This document shows, in pieces, positions 1 through 9,504 of a DNA stretch of 51,092 bases (within the stretch, counting starts at the first letter, position 1; each line of letters opens with the position of its first letter). The notes below the pieces were generated by a model. The model saw nothing but the letters and a program-made list of their open reading frames with translations, ran no database searches and was not told where the DNA came from. The translations under genes were made by a program, and so were the position numbers. Origin of the DNA: Syntrophomonadaceae bacterium (lineage in GTDB: Bacteria; Bacillota; Dethiobacteria; SKNC01). The stretch is taken from positions 1-51,092 of the forward strand of contig PWJM01000163.1 of NCBI GenBank assembly GCA_003560915.1, in the 5' to 3' direction.

Positions 1-1310
<1,310 letters not shown>

Positions 1311-1377
1311 TTACTTATTTATGCTTTACATTTCATGAATATGTTAGTCTGCTAAAAGAAAACATCTAACCTACGAG

Positions 1378-1406
1378 ATAATAACAGAATGTCTGCATTA
1401 TGTCAA
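1378..1406 (-). promoter_or_regulatory. Sigma-A promoter of purA
   Basis: On the minus strand TTGACA (1401-1406), a 17-base spacer, then TATTAT (1378-1383). Transcription would start near 1370, giving a leader of about 110 nt before the TTG start of purA. No purine-riboswitch core is visible in that leader. Confidence 0.8.
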
Positions 1407-1562
1407 GGTTTACACGCTGTTCTGTGTGTTTATCTTGGGCTGTTTTATCTTATAGATAAATACTTATAGTTTATTTGGCTGTTAGGGAAGCCCAGGAGTG
1501 ACGCTTTCATCCCCGCAGCAAGCTGACAGGGTGGTTTTCAGTGGGTTCTCTATACCCTGTGA
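1407..1562. other. Gene-free stretch between dnaB and the purA promoter
   Basis: About 155 bases between the dnaB stop and the purA promoter. No ORF with a ribosome binding site is visible. On the minus strand it holds a 7-bp inverted repeat, ACAGGGT / ACCCTGT (arms 1554-1560 and 1526-1532), around a 21-nt loop. A GC-rich stretch and an AT-rich tail follow. No U-tract follows the repeat directly, so it is not a clear terminator. A small RNA is possible but I could not match it to a known family. Confidence 0.35.
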
Positions 1563-2915
1563 TTAAGTACCGGTTTCCGCCACATCAGAACGGGAGGCCA
1601 TATTTTGAAACCGGGTAAATGAATCCTGGAAATATAGTTTAATGGTATCAATGGGGCCGTTCCTCTGCTTAGCGATGATAATTTCTGCAATATTCTTTTC
1701 CTGGGAATCCTGACGGTAATAATCATCTCGATATATAAAGGCGACCAGGTCAGCATTGGCCTCGATTCCTCCGGATTCCAGAAGGTCGCTTAAAATGGGC
1801 CTCTTGTCATTTCTGGTTTCCACCGCCCGGCTCAGCTGGGACAGGGCTATGATGGGAACATTGAGTTCTTTGGCCAGGGCCTTGAGTGAACGGGAAATAA
1901 AGGAAATTTCCTGCTGTCGGTTTTCCTGTCTGCCGTGGGCACGCATCAGCTGAAGATAGTCTATAAAGATGATGCTCAGCCCATGTTCAGCCATGAGCCT
2001 TCTAGCCTTTGCCCGAATTTCCATGACGCTGATGGCCGGGGTATCATCGATATAAATGGGGGCTTCCGCCAGGGGCCCCACGGCCCGGACCAGCTTGGGC
2101 CAATCGTCTCCCGTTAAAAAACCCCTGCGCAGCCGGTGGGCATCAATTCCTGCCTGAGCACAGAGCATTCGCATCACCAGCTGTTCTTTGGACATTTCCA
2201 GGCTGAATACGGCAACGGGAAGCTTTTCCCGGGTTCCGATATGCTGGGCCATATTCAGAGCCAGTGTGGTCTTCCCCATCCCCGGCCGAGCGGCCACGAT
2301 AATAAGATCGGAATTCTGAAAACCGGAGGTGATATTATCCAGGTCCTTAAAACCGGTAGGCACCCCGGTAATCCCCTTCTTATGCTCGTACAGATATTCA
2401 ATGCGTTCGAAGGTTTCCATAAGGATATCCTTAATCACTACATAGCTTCTTTGTGCCCCCTGGTTGGCCACCTGGAAAATCAATTTTTCAGATTCATCCA
2501 GTATTTCTTCTAACTCATCCCCTCCGTCATAACACCGGCTGGCAATTTTTGAGGAAACGCTGATCAGCTGCCTCAGCACAGCCTTCTCTCTAACAATGGC
2601 AGCGTATGTGGCTATGTTGGCTGCGGTGGGCACGAAATCAACTATTTTAGTCAGGTAAGAAGCCCCTCCCACCATTTCCAGCTGGTTCCTCTGCCGGAGC
2701 TCTTCACTTAGGGTTACCAGGTCTACCGGTTCCCCCCGATCCGAAAGGTCCAGCATGGCTTGAAAAATCTTTTGATGGTTTTCCCGGTAAAAATCTTCAG
2801 ATTTTAAATGTTCCACGCCGGTAATGATGGCTTCCCGTTCCAGGAGCATAGAGCCCAATACAGACTGTTCCGCCTCCAGGTTGTGGGGAGGGATTTTATC
2901 AATTAAATCACTCAT
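1563..2915 (-). CDS. dnaB: Replicative DNA helicase DnaB
   Basis: Hexameric helicase that unwinds DNA ahead of the replication fork; it is equivalent to Bacillus DnaC. Seen: an N-terminal primase-interaction domain (about 1-110), then the RecA-like motor with Walker A PGMGKTT near residue 213, FIDYLQLM (Walker B region), LSQLSRAVE and DLLESGGIEANAD. The start is ATG 2915 (MSDLIDK), because TGAGG lies 7 nt upstream; the track's ATG at 2921 is too close to it. The gene follows the lonC stop by about 10 bases, so the two are co-transcribed. It is 450 residues, normal for the family. No helicase-loader gene (dnaI/dnaC type) accompanies it. Confidence 0.96.
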   Translation of the reverse strand: MSDLIDKIPPHNLEAEQSVLGSMLLEREAIITGVEHLKSEDFYRENHQKIFQAMLDLSDRGEPVDLVTLSEELRQRNQLEMVGGASYLTKIVDFVPTAANIATYAAIVREKAVLRQLISVSSKIASRCYDGGDELEEILDESEKLIFQVANQGAQRSYVVIKDILMETFERIEYLYEHKKGITGVPTGFKDLDNITSGFQNSDLIIVAARPGMGKTTLALNMAQHIGTREKLPVAVFSLEMSKEQLVMRMLCAQAGIDAHRLRRGFLTGDDWPKLVRAVGPLAEAPIYIDDTPAISVMEIRAKARRLMAEHGLSIIFIDYLQLMRAHGRQENRQQEISFISRSLKALAKELNVPIIALSQLSRAVETRNDKRPILSDLLESGGIEANADLVAFIYRDDYYRQDSQEKNIAEIIIAKQRNGPIDTIKLYFQDSFTRFQNMASRSDVAETGT

Positions 2916-2924
2916 AATCATACC

Positions 2925-4865
2925 TCAATCAGTTATTTTTAGTTGAAACAGTAATTCCAAAAGCTCCCGGGCGGTAGATACGCCGATCACTTCGATTTCG
3001 CTGAAACTGGCGTAAATATCCCTGAGGTTCGCTTCGGGAACATATATTTTTTTAATCCCTGCCTGTTTAGCCCCATAGACCTTTTCCTGTATGCCTCCTA
3101 CGGGTTTTATTTTCCCCTGCAGAGATATTTCTCCGCTTACAGCAAGGTCCGTCCTGATGGGCTGGTTTTGGAGGGCACTGTACATGGCCGCCAGCATCGC
3201 CGCTCCCGCAGAAGGCCCTTCGATGTTCCCCCCGCCGATGACATTCACGTGAAGGTCGTATTCGTTCAAGTCTTTACCGGTAAGCCGCTTTATGGCGGTA
3301 ACGGCATTAAAGACGGAATCCCTGGCCATGGAGCCGGCGGTATCATTGAACCGTATGCTTCCCTTTCCGTTAAGGGCAGGAAATATGGCTGCTTCAATTT
3401 CCAGGACAACCCCGATATATCCGAAGGAACCCAACCCGAATATTCTTCCGGCCTGTTCCTCTTCACCGGCTTTAACGGAAACATAAGGGGCCAGCCGGGC
3501 CGTTTGAATCACTTTAAGTACTTCTTCTTCGGAGATGCGTACCGCAGTGTCACCGGGTTCCGCTTCCCCGCCTGCCTGTTCAAAGAGGGCCAATCCGTAA
3601 GCATCGGCCAGAATGTTAATGGCTTTTCGCCCTTCAATGGTGTACTCACTGATGATGCCAGGCACCTGGGGAACCAATTCCACGTTCAGTTTTTTGGCCG
3701 CCCCAACAATTATTTTTTGAATATCTTCAGAACTCAGGGGCTCAAAATAAACTTCGGTACAGCGGGAGCGCAAGGCTGGAGACATTTTGGAGGGACTCCG
3801 GGTGGTAGCCCCAATGAGAATAAAATCTGCAGGCGCACCCTGCTCAAACAATTTTTTAATATATTGGGGGATGTTGTCATCACTGGGGTCGTAGTAAGCA
3901 GAGTCGAAAAAAATACGTTTATCCTCCAGCACCTTTAACAGTTTGCTCTGCAGATGGATGTCCATTTCCCCAATCTCATCGATAAAGAGCACTCCTCCAT
4001 GGGCATCGGTTACCAGACCCGGTTTGGGTTCCGGGATGCCTCCTTCCACCAGTTCTCTTCTGGCCCCCTGATAGATAGGGTCATGAACAGAGCCCGTCAG
4101 GGGGTTTGTAGCCTCCCTGGGATCCCAGCGAAGGGTGGTGGCATCTACCTCTTCAAAGGGAGCATCCCCTTCAAAAGGGGTATAGGAAAGCTTTTTGGCT
4201 GCCTGAAGAGCCAGCCGGGCAGCAGTGGTTTTCCCCACCCCCGGAGGCCCGTACAAAATGATGTGCTGGGGATAAGGAGCTGCCAGCTTGGAGAGCAGGG
4301 ACTTCACTGCACTGCTCTGCCCCACTATTTCTTCCAGTGTAGAGGGACGAAGCACCTCCATAATGGAACGGGAAAGCCGAACCTTCTCTTTTTTCTCCAA
4401 CACCGCCAGCTTTTTAAGGGTCTGGGCATTTTCAGCCCCTTCCTGTTCTGTTAGAATCTGTTTTTTCAAATCCTGCATATATTCATCATGTTTTTCCTGC
4501 ATCTTGATATTTATTTTAGCCTGTAGGGAATCCTCCAGGGATTTCCTGGCCAGCAAATCTGCAATTTCTTCCTCGATCTCTTCCAAAATCTCCGGAATTT
4601 CCTCCGTTTCCGGGAGGTCCTCCAGGGTGGGGTCTTCGTATACTACTTTCTGCAGGCCTAAGATCTTTTCTTCCATTTCCTGAGAGCGGAGAAGTTTCAA
4701 AGCCTCCAGTTTTCCTGCCTTTAAAATAAGCTTATCCGCCCCCAAAATGTCCGACAGCATATCATAAATGACAGACACTCTTTTCCGGGTCTTTTCCTTA
4801 GAGGATAAGTTTTTATTGAATTTTTTTAACATGGAATCAAAATTATCAGGCTTTATGTTTTTCAT
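2925..4865 (-). CDS. lonC: ATP-dependent protease, LonC type
   Basis: Lon-family AAA+ serine protease that degrades cytoplasmic proteins. Seen in order: a charged, probably coiled-coil N-terminal region (about 1-165) in place of the long LonA substrate domain; Walker A GPPGVGKTT near 207-213; Walker B VLFIDEIGEMD; and a C-terminal S16 protease domain. Serine in GPSAGAAM (about residue 552) and lysine in IQEKVYGAK (about 595) form the catalytic dyad. Its 646 residues and its place between rplI and dnaB match LonC of many Clostridia. The start ATG has GGGGAGG upstream. LonB is the main alternative, but no transmembrane segment is visible. Confidence 0.9.
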   Translation of the reverse strand: MKNIKPDNFDSMLKKFNKNLSSKEKTRKRVSVIYDMLSDILGADKLILKAGKLEALKLLRSQEMEEKILGLQKVVYEDPTLEDLPETEEIPEILEEIEEEIADLLARKSLEDSLQAKINIKMQEKHDEYMQDLKKQILTEQEGAENAQTLKKLAVLEKKEKVRLSRSIMEVLRPSTLEEIVGQSSAVKSLLSKLAAPYPQHIILYGPPGVGKTTAARLALQAAKKLSYTPFEGDAPFEEVDATTLRWDPREATNPLTGSVHDPIYQGARRELVEGGIPEPKPGLVTDAHGGVLFIDEIGEMDIHLQSKLLKVLEDKRIFFDSAYYDPSDDNIPQYIKKLFEQGAPADFILIGATTRSPSKMSPALRSRCTEVYFEPLSSEDIQKIIVGAAKKLNVELVPQVPGIISEYTIEGRKAINILADAYGLALFEQAGGEAEPGDTAVRISEEEVLKVIQTARLAPYVSVKAGEEEQAGRIFGLGSFGYIGVVLEIEAAIFPALNGKGSIRFNDTAGSMARDSVFNAVTAIKRLTGKDLNEYDLHVNVIGGGNIEGPSAGAAMLAAMYSALQNQPIRTDLAVSGEISLQGKIKPVGGIQEKVYGAKQAGIKKIYVPEANLRDIYASFSEIEVIGVSTARELLELLFQLKITD

Positions 4866-4897
4866 CCGTCAATACCTCCCCGCTGGCCAAAAGCCTT

Positions 4898-5341
4898 CTA
4901 CCCTTCTTCCACGATAACCTCAATTTCTGCGGATATTTCCGGGTGCAGTTTCAGGGTTACGGTATAAGAACCCAATCCTCGGATGGGTTCCCCCAGGTCA
5001 ATTTTCCGTCGGTCTACGTTATAGCCCTGTTCCTGAAGCTTCTGGGCAATATCTTTGCTGGTTACCGACCCAAAAAGCTTGCCCCCTTCCCCTACCCGTG
5101 CGCTGAGGGTTACCTTTACGCCCTTCAGCTTTTCAGCCAGGGCTTCCATCTTTTCCTTTTCATCCTGTTCTTTCCGTTCAAGAGTTTTCTTCTGAGTTTC
5201 CAAATCCTTCAATGCCTTGGGAGTAGCTTCCATCGCCAGCCCCTTGGGGATCAAGAAATTTCGGGCATATCCGTTGGAAACTTCCTTTACATCGCCTCTA
5301 TCACCTAACTTTTTTACCTCCTGCAGCAGGATTACTTTCAT
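4898..5341 (-). CDS. rplI: 50S ribosomal protein L9
   Basis: Binds 23S rRNA in the large ribosomal subunit and helps hold the reading frame. Seen: the N-terminal L9 signature with [12 protein letters not shown] and [14 protein letters not shown], a long lysine/glutamate connecting helix (about 50-80) and a C-terminal domain ending in IEVIVEEG. At 147 residues it is standard. It lies 32 bases before lonC on the same strand, so rplI-lonC-dnaB is a likely operon. The genes yybS (DUF2232) and gdpP, often found just upstream of rplI in Firmicutes, are absent here. Confidence 0.97.
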   Translation of the reverse strand: MKVILLQEVKKLGDRGDVKEVSNGYARNFLIPKGLAMEATPKALKDLETQKKTLERKEQDEKEKMEALAEKLKGVKVTLSARVGEGGKLFGSVTSKDIAQKLQEQGYNVDRRKIDLGEPIRGLGSYTVTLKLHPEISAEIEVIVEEG

Positions 5342-5450
5342 AGAAATCTCCTTTCTGTACAGCTTAAACTTTAATTCTCTAGTTGAAGCAGGTTTTCCTT
5401 CTATCCCGGGGAGTAGTTTATGGTAACTTTTTTAGAATCTTGAAAAAGGT

Positions 5451-5487
5451 AAAAAGGAGAACAATTCTACATAGAAAATGTCCTCCT
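5451..5487 (-). terminator. Intrinsic terminator after rpsR
   Basis: On the minus strand AGGAGGACA pairs with TGTTCTCCT (one G-U pair), with an inner TTCTA/TAGAA stem, followed directly by TTTTT. It ends the rpsF-ssb-rpsR transcript and separates it from rplI. Confidence 0.85.
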
Positions 5488-5588
5488 CTCGATTTGCATA
5501 TGATTTTCTTCATAATTTCTGTGAGCATCTGCCTTACTCCTGTCCGTTGGCATCTGCCCAATTATATCCGGTCTCTTTTTCTGAATTA

Positions 5589-5819
5589 CTATTCTATGGT
5601 ATAGGGCAAAAGGGCAATATTACGGGATCTTTTTATGGCCCGGGTCAGCTGCCTCTGATGGCCGGCACAGTTGCCGGAAATTCTACGGGGTAAGATTTTG
5701 CCCCGCTCGGTAATAAAACGTCTCAGCTTATCAGCTGACTTGTAATCGATATTTTCAACTTTTTCTACACAAAAGCTGCAGACTTTCTTTCTTCCTTTTC
5801 TGCCGCGATCTCTTCTCAA
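5589..5819 (-). CDS. rpsR: 30S ribosomal protein S18
   Basis: Small-subunit protein that pairs with S6 on the platform of the 30S subunit. Its 76 residues carry the family signature [21 protein letters not shown] and a basic C-terminus SRNIALLPY. The CSFC pair with a later Cys/His (NCAGH) suggests the zinc-binding form. The start is TTG at 5817-5819, 8 nt after AAGGAGG. It is third in the rpsF-ssb-rpsR operon, 68 bases after ssb, and is followed by a strong terminator. Confidence 0.96.
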   Translation of the reverse strand: MRRDRGRKGRKKVCSFCVEKVENIDYKSADKLRRFITERGKILPRRISGNCAGHQRQLTRAIKRSRNIALLPYTIE

Positions 5820-5887
5820 GCAGAACTCCTCCTTTGCTTAGCAATTCATCTCGCCCCCTGTAAAAGGGAGGCTTCTTTGTTGTTCAA

Positions 5888-6283
5888 CTAAAAGGGCACA
5901 TCCTCGTCGGAGACTTCCCCTCCAATAAAATCATCAAAGGAATCCCCTTTGGACGGCGAATCTTTCTTGTCCAAAAATCGAACATTATCGGCTACCACTT
6001 CCGCGATGGTTCTCTTTTGGCCCTCATCCGTCTCATAATTCCTGACCTGGAGCCTTCCGGTCACCGCTACCAATCTACCTTTACTCAAATAATTTGCACA
6101 GGTTTCAGCCAGTTTTCTCCAGGTTACAATCCTGATAAAATCAGCTTCTCTTTCGCCCTGCTGGTTGGTAAAGTTCCTGTCAACCGCCAGGGTAAAAGTT
6201 GCCATGGCATTTCCACCGGAGGGAGTATATCTCAGTTCCGGGTCCCTGGTCAGCCTTCCTACTAAAACAATGGTATTAATCAT
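5888..6283 (-). CDS. ssb: Single-stranded DNA-binding protein SSB
   Basis: Coats single-stranded DNA during replication, repair and recombination. Seen: the OB-fold N-terminus ([23 protein letters not shown]), [13 protein letters not shown] and [12 protein letters not shown], then a short linker and the acidic tip DEDVPF that recruits partner proteins. At 131 residues it is short, with an unusually brief linker compared with Bacillus SsbA at about 170. It sits between rpsF and rpsR, the conserved arrangement in Firmicutes. Confidence 0.96.
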   Translation of the reverse strand: MINTIVLVGRLTRDPELRYTPSGGNAMATFTLAVDRNFTNQQGEREADFIRIVTWRKLAETCANYLSKGRLVAVTGRLQVRNYETDEGQKRTIAEVVADNVRFLDKKDSPSKGDSFDDFIGGEVSDEDVPF

Positions 6284-6307
6284 TTCCTAAAAGCACCACC
6301 TTTTCTT

Positions 6308-6595
6308 TTATTCTTCTTCTCGAACAATCAGGTAGCGCAGAACCCCATCGGTAATTCTAAAAGACCTCTCCAGCTCCTCACAGGCTTTAGAGGGAGCAGT
6401 GTAGTTCATTAAAACGTAAAAGCCTTCCTTCTGCTTATTCACTTCATAGGCCAGCTTTTTCTTGCCCCACTTGTCTAAGTTGGACACCTCGCCGCCTTCC
6501 CGCTCTACAATGGATTTAAATTTCTCAATTAATTCCTCAATTTTTTCCTCTTCCAGCTGGGATTGAAGAATATACATGGTCTCATATTTTTGCAT
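6308..6595 (-). CDS. rpsF: 30S ribosomal protein S6
   Basis: Small-subunit platform protein that forms a heterodimer with S18. The true start is ATG 6593-6595 (MQKYETMYILQ), with GGGAGGTGAG upstream, giving 95 residues, the normal length. The 157-residue track ORF extends into the untranslated leader. Seen: the ferredoxin-like fold with KWGKKKLAYEVNKQKEGFYVL and the C-terminal RITDGVLRYLIVR. First gene of rpsF-ssb-rpsR, with its own promoter and a leader resembling the S6:S18 autoregulatory element. Confidence 0.96.
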   Translation of the reverse strand: MQKYETMYILQSQLEEEKIEELIEKFKSIVEREGGEVSNLDKWGKKKLAYEVNKQKEGFYVLMNYTAPSKACEELERSFRITDGVLRYLIVREEE

Positions 6596-6700
6596 TAGCT
6601 CACCTCCCTTCGGACTAACGGCCCCGCAGAAACTGCGGAGCAGGGATCTCTCTTTTGTATTCCCCAGGCTGAAAGCCGGGGGTTTAGAAGGCCTCTGGTA
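6596..6700 (-). promoter_or_regulatory. rpsF leader, candidate S6:S18 binding element
   Basis: Untranslated RNA before rpsF. A stem GCTCCGCAG-TTT-CTGCGGGGC (6621-6641, one G-U pair) is followed at once by CCG and then the ribosome binding site. A second hairpin, CCCCCGGCT / AGCCTGGGG, lies upstream near 6659-6684. Autogenous control of rpsF operons by the S6:S18 pair, through a hairpin with an exposed CCG, is known in many bacteria. The match here is by eye, not by a covariance model. Confidence 0.5.
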
Positions 6701-6728
6701 ACTTAGACCAGAATGACCAACAAACTTT

Positions 6729-6757
6729 ATTATATCAGGCATTTTTCTCAAGAGCAA
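6729..6757 (-). promoter_or_regulatory. Sigma-A promoter of rpsF-ssb-rpsR
   Basis: On the minus strand TTGCTC (6752-6757), 17 bases, then perfect TATAAT (6729-6734). Transcription would start near 6722, giving a leader of about 125 nt before rpsF. Confidence 0.7.
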
Positions 6758-6822
6758 GCGGGAAGGAAGTTTATTTTTCAAACTGCGGTTAAATACCGGG
6801 ATTCACGTGCTGCCTGTATCCT

Positions 6823-7920
6823 TTATACATTAAAACGAAACTGTATCACATCACCGTCCTGAACGACGTAGTCTTTGCCCTCCAAACGCATAAGCCCCTT
6901 TTCCCTGGCTCTGGCAAAAGACCCCTCCTGTTCCAGTGCATGAAAGGAAATTACCTCCGCCCTGATAAAACCTCTCTCCATATCCGTATGAATTTTGCCT
7001 GCGGCTTTTACCGCCCGGGTCCCCTCCGGAAGGGTCCAGGCCCGTGTTTCTTTCCCCTTGGCGGTAAAAAAAGTAATGAGATTTAAAAGCCGGTAGCTGG
7101 TATTAATCAACTCATCCAGCCCGGAGTGGGCCCAGCCCAGCCCCTCCAGGAACTCCTGTTTTTCCTCTATAGAAAAGTCATTTAATTCTTCTTCCATACC
7201 GGCACTTATGGTTAAAACCTCAGCTCTTTCGCATCCTAAAGCATCGGGCAATTCTCTTTTAAGATTCTCCCGTTCCTGCTCAGTCAAATCCTCGTCCACA
7301 TTAAACACATACAGTGCCGGCTTCGCGGTCAAAAGAAAAAGTTCCTGCATGATATAGCTTCCCTTATCTTTTAATGCGAAATCCCTGGCCAACCCTTCCT
7401 GGTTTAAATGGCCCTCCAGCTTCTCCAGAAAAGATAATTCCTCTTTATACCGGGGCTCACCGGTTTTCAACATTTTTGAAGTTTTTTCCCTTCTATTCCT
7501 TACCGTTTCCAGGTCGGCCATAATGAGCTCAAATTGAATGACGGCCAGGTCCTCCCGCCAGTTTCCTGTCCCGGCGGCATAGGCAACATTAGGGTCGCTG
7601 AAATGCCTTAAGACATGGATGAGAGCATCCACTTCCCTGATATTGGCCAGAAACCGGTTGCCCAATCCTTCCCCCCGGCTGGCGCCCTTAACCAGGCCGG
7701 CCACATCCACGAACTCTATATAGTTGGGGGTAATTTTTTCCGCCCCGGCGATCTCTGCAACCTTCTCCAGCCGAGGGTCGGGAACAGAAACCATGCCGAT
7801 ATTAGGCTCAATGGTGCAGAAGGGATAGCTGGCCGCTTCTGCCTCCAGGCAGGTCAGGGCATTAAAAAGCGTAGTTTTGCCTACGTTGGGAAGGCCGATT
7901 ATTCCACATTTAAAAGACAC
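6823..7920 (-). CDS. ychF: Redox-regulated ATPase YchF
   Basis: OBG-family P-loop NTPase that binds ribosomes and prefers ATP over GTP. Seen: G1 GLPNVGKTT (residues 9-17), G3 DVAGLVKGASRGEGLGN, and NVDE in the G4 position where GTPases carry NKxD. That substitution underlies the ATP preference. A coiled-coil insertion (about 140-190) and a C-terminal TGS domain ending in QDGDVIQFRFNV follow. Its 365 residues are standard. It is 57 bases after yyzM and shares that gene's promoter and leader. The gene order matches Bacillus yyzM-yyaF(ychF)-rpsF-ssbA-rpsR. Confidence 0.95.
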   Translation of the reverse strand: MSFKCGIIGLPNVGKTTLFNALTCLEAEAASYPFCTIEPNIGMVSVPDPRLEKVAEIAGAEKITPNYIEFVDVAGLVKGASRGEGLGNRFLANIREVDALIHVLRHFSDPNVAYAAGTGNWREDLAVIQFELIMADLETVRNRREKTSKMLKTGEPRYKEELSFLEKLEGHLNQEGLARDFALKDKGSYIMQELFLLTAKPALYVFNVDEDLTEQERENLKRELPDALGCERAEVLTISAGMEEELNDFSIEEKQEFLEGLGWAHSGLDELINTSYRLLNLITFFTAKGKETRAWTLPEGTRAVKAAGKIHTDMERGFIRAEVISFHALEQEGSFARAREKGLMRLEGKDYVVQDGDVIQFRFNV

Positions 7921-7977
7921 TGTCCATCATCCTCCCTTCTGGAACTTACTGCTGCAAATACGGGAAAAGAGGCCTTT

Positions 7978-8166
7978 TTAAGATTCCCTTTGGACAATTT
8001 TGCGTGCACTCTTTTCAAATTTAGCCCGGGGAAGCATGATGCTTCTACCACAGCGGGTACATTTAATGCGGAAGTCCATACCCACCCGAAGAATTTCCCA
8101 GCGGTTGTTCCCACAGGGATGAGTTTTTTTCATTTCTACAATCTGTCCGATTTCATAGTTTGCCAT
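7978..8166 (-). CDS. yyzM: DUF951 protein, YyzM family
   Basis: A 62-residue protein of unknown function that is conserved in Firmicutes directly before ychF. Seen: HPCGNNRW, then CTRCGR, so a small zinc-ribbon-like fold with three visible cysteines is likely, and a basic C-terminus. The start is ATG 8166. The best upstream pairing is GGAG about 14 nt away or AGAAG at about 7 nt. The GGAG lies inside the 3' arm of a long predicted leader helix, so translation may be controlled by RNA structure. A nucleic-acid-binding role is only a guess. Confidence 0.88.
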   Translation of the reverse strand: MANYEIGQIVEMKKTHPCGNNRWEILRVGMDFRIKCTRCGRSIMLPRAKFEKSARKIVQRES

Positions 8167-8345
8167 AACGATTCTTCTGTCTCCGGTTATCAGGCAGTTT
8201 TATAGGGCCTTTACCGGTTTAAAGCCCTGAAATGCTGCCTTGGCTTCCCACCTGAGGGCAGAAACGAACCAGAGACTTCTCCTTCCAAATAAGATGCCTA
8301 ACTTTTCCCCCAAGAAGGGAGAGTCTGACGGAACAGGAGTTCGAT
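8167..8345 (-). ncRNA. Structured leader RNA upstream of yyzM-ychF
   Basis: A leader of about 180 nt between a perfect promoter and yyzM. A 10-bp closing helix GTCTCTGGTT / AACCGGAGAC (8267-8276 with 8179-8188, one G-U) encloses two further stems: CTGCC/GGCAG, and AGGGCTTTA/TAAAGGCCCT around AACCGG. Two upstream segments can compete. The 5'-terminal GGTTATC pairs with GATAACC in the 3' arm, and TCTCCCTTC pairs with GAAGGAGA beside the 5' arm. The 3' arm carries the GGAG preceding yyzM. I do not recognise a known riboswitch class; the layout suggests translational control. Confidence 0.5.
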
Positions 8346-8351
8346 AACCAT

Positions 8352-8380
8352 ATTATACATGCTATGGGATTTGCTGTCAA
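8352..8380 (-). promoter_or_regulatory. Perfect sigma-A promoter of yyzM-ychF
   Basis: On the minus strand TTGACA (8375-8380), exactly 17 bases, TATAAT (8352-8357). This is the full consensus, so strong transcription of the structured leader is expected. Confidence 0.88.
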
Positions 8381-8432
8381 TTGTTTTTTCTGTGTTTTTT
8401 TCTGCTTTATTTTTCCGGATAAAATTTCTTTT

Positions 8433-9311
8433 TTACTCCTCTTCTCCATCCCTTGGGGAGCCCAGTTCCTGCCGCTGGTAAATAACTCTGCGGGGGAAAG
8501 GAATTTCGATGTTTTCCTGGTCAAACCTTTCCTTAATGGCCTTTCTCATTTCCCGCTCTATTTTCCACTGCTGCATGGGTTCTGTATCGGCCACCATTCT
8601 TACAGTGATCCCGGAGTCCGCCAGATCAACCACCCCAAGCACCAGAGGGCCCTCCTTTATCTCGCTGAAGCGCTGGCCCAATTCCTCTCCTAACTGGACT
8701 AAAACCTGCTCCACTCTCTCCAGGTCTTCGCCATAATCGACATCTACATCCACAATAGCCCTCATGGTACCGGTGGTATGGTTGGTGACCACTTCAATCT
8801 TACCATTGGGTATGATGTGCTGTTCTCCTGTAAAATCCCTCAGCCGAGTGGTTCTAAGACCGATTTCCTCCACGATCCCCGTATAGCTTCCTGCAGTGAT
8901 ATAATCCCCCACGGACATTTGCCCTTCCAGTATAAAAAAGAAACCGCTGATAATATCCGATACTAAGCTTTGGGCTCCAAAGCCCACCGCCAGACCCAGG
9001 ATCCCTGCGCTGGCCAGGATAGGAGTGTAATCAATGTCCAACTCTCTTAAAATCATAATAATGAATATAAAAAATATAAAATAGCGGTAAATACTTTTAA
9101 TCAAAGACCTTAGAGTCTTTAATTTTGCCGGGGCAAGGGTGAGCCTGCCCTCCCTCTCAGTAAATATTTTATCTATGGCTACATAACCAAGGCGAAGCAC
9201 AAGATATGCCATTACGGCTATCACTGCAATTTTAATCAACACCACCGCACCGGAGATCAGTTCCTGGTCCAGGTTAATATACTGCTGAATGGTTTCTAAG
9301 ACCGGCTGCAT
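8433..9311 (-). CDS. mscS: Small-conductance mechanosensitive channel, MscS family
   Basis: Inner-membrane channel that opens under membrane tension and releases solutes during osmotic downshock. Seen: transmembrane segments at about 22-42 and 73-95, and a pore-lining third helix with GILGLAVGFGAQSLVSD. The beta domain (QMSVGDYI, TRLRDFTGEQHIIPNGKI) and the C-terminal alpha/beta vestibule (about 180-280) follow. Its 292 residues are normal for the small MscS class. The ATG has AAAGGAG 7 nt upstream. It lies between adk and yyzM, each separated by about 200-270 bases, so it is probably its own transcript. Confidence 0.92.
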   Translation of the reverse strand: MQPVLETIQQYINLDQELISGAVVLIKIAVIAVMAYLVLRLGYVAIDKIFTEREGRLTLAPAKLKTLRSLIKSIYRYFIFFIFIIMILRELDIDYTPILASAGILGLAVGFGAQSLVSDIISGFFFILEGQMSVGDYITAGSYTGIVEEIGLRTTRLRDFTGEQHIIPNGKIEVVTNHTTGTMRAIVDVDVDYGEDLERVEQVLVQLGEELGQRFSEIKEGPLVLGVVDLADSGITVRMVADTEPMQQWKIEREMRKAIKERFDQENIEIPFPRRVIYQRQELGSPRDGEEE

Positions 9312-9452
9312 TTTTTCGCTCCTTTATTTAAGGTTGGTTCATCAAAGCATTTTTAAAGGCTGCCTGCGGCCCCTGAAATGCGGGAAAAAGGCTTTAAACA
9401 GCATGGACTTCAAAAACAATAGGCCCCAAAGGCTGTATCAAAAACATACAAC

Positions 9453-9479
9453 AGCGCCGACCCATTTCGGACCGGCGCT
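9453..9479 (-). terminator. Hairpin terminator after adk
   Basis: AGCGCCG / CGGCGCT stem (9453-9459, 9473-9479). In the minus direction it is followed after about 9 nt by TTTTT; in the plus direction TTTTT follows at once. It can terminate adk transcription, and the better U-tract for a plus-strand transcript makes it potentially bidirectional. Confidence 0.6.
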
Positions 9480-9504
9480 TTTTAAGTACAGAGAAGTTCC
9501 TTCC

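Noticed and set aside
3168-3938. 256-residue plus-strand ORF
   Set aside because: Shadow of lonC; its sequence has no protein-like features.
8219-8524. 101-residue minus-strand ORF
   Set aside because: Covers the end of mscS, a perfect promoter and the yyzM leader; composition is not protein-like and no start signal is seen.
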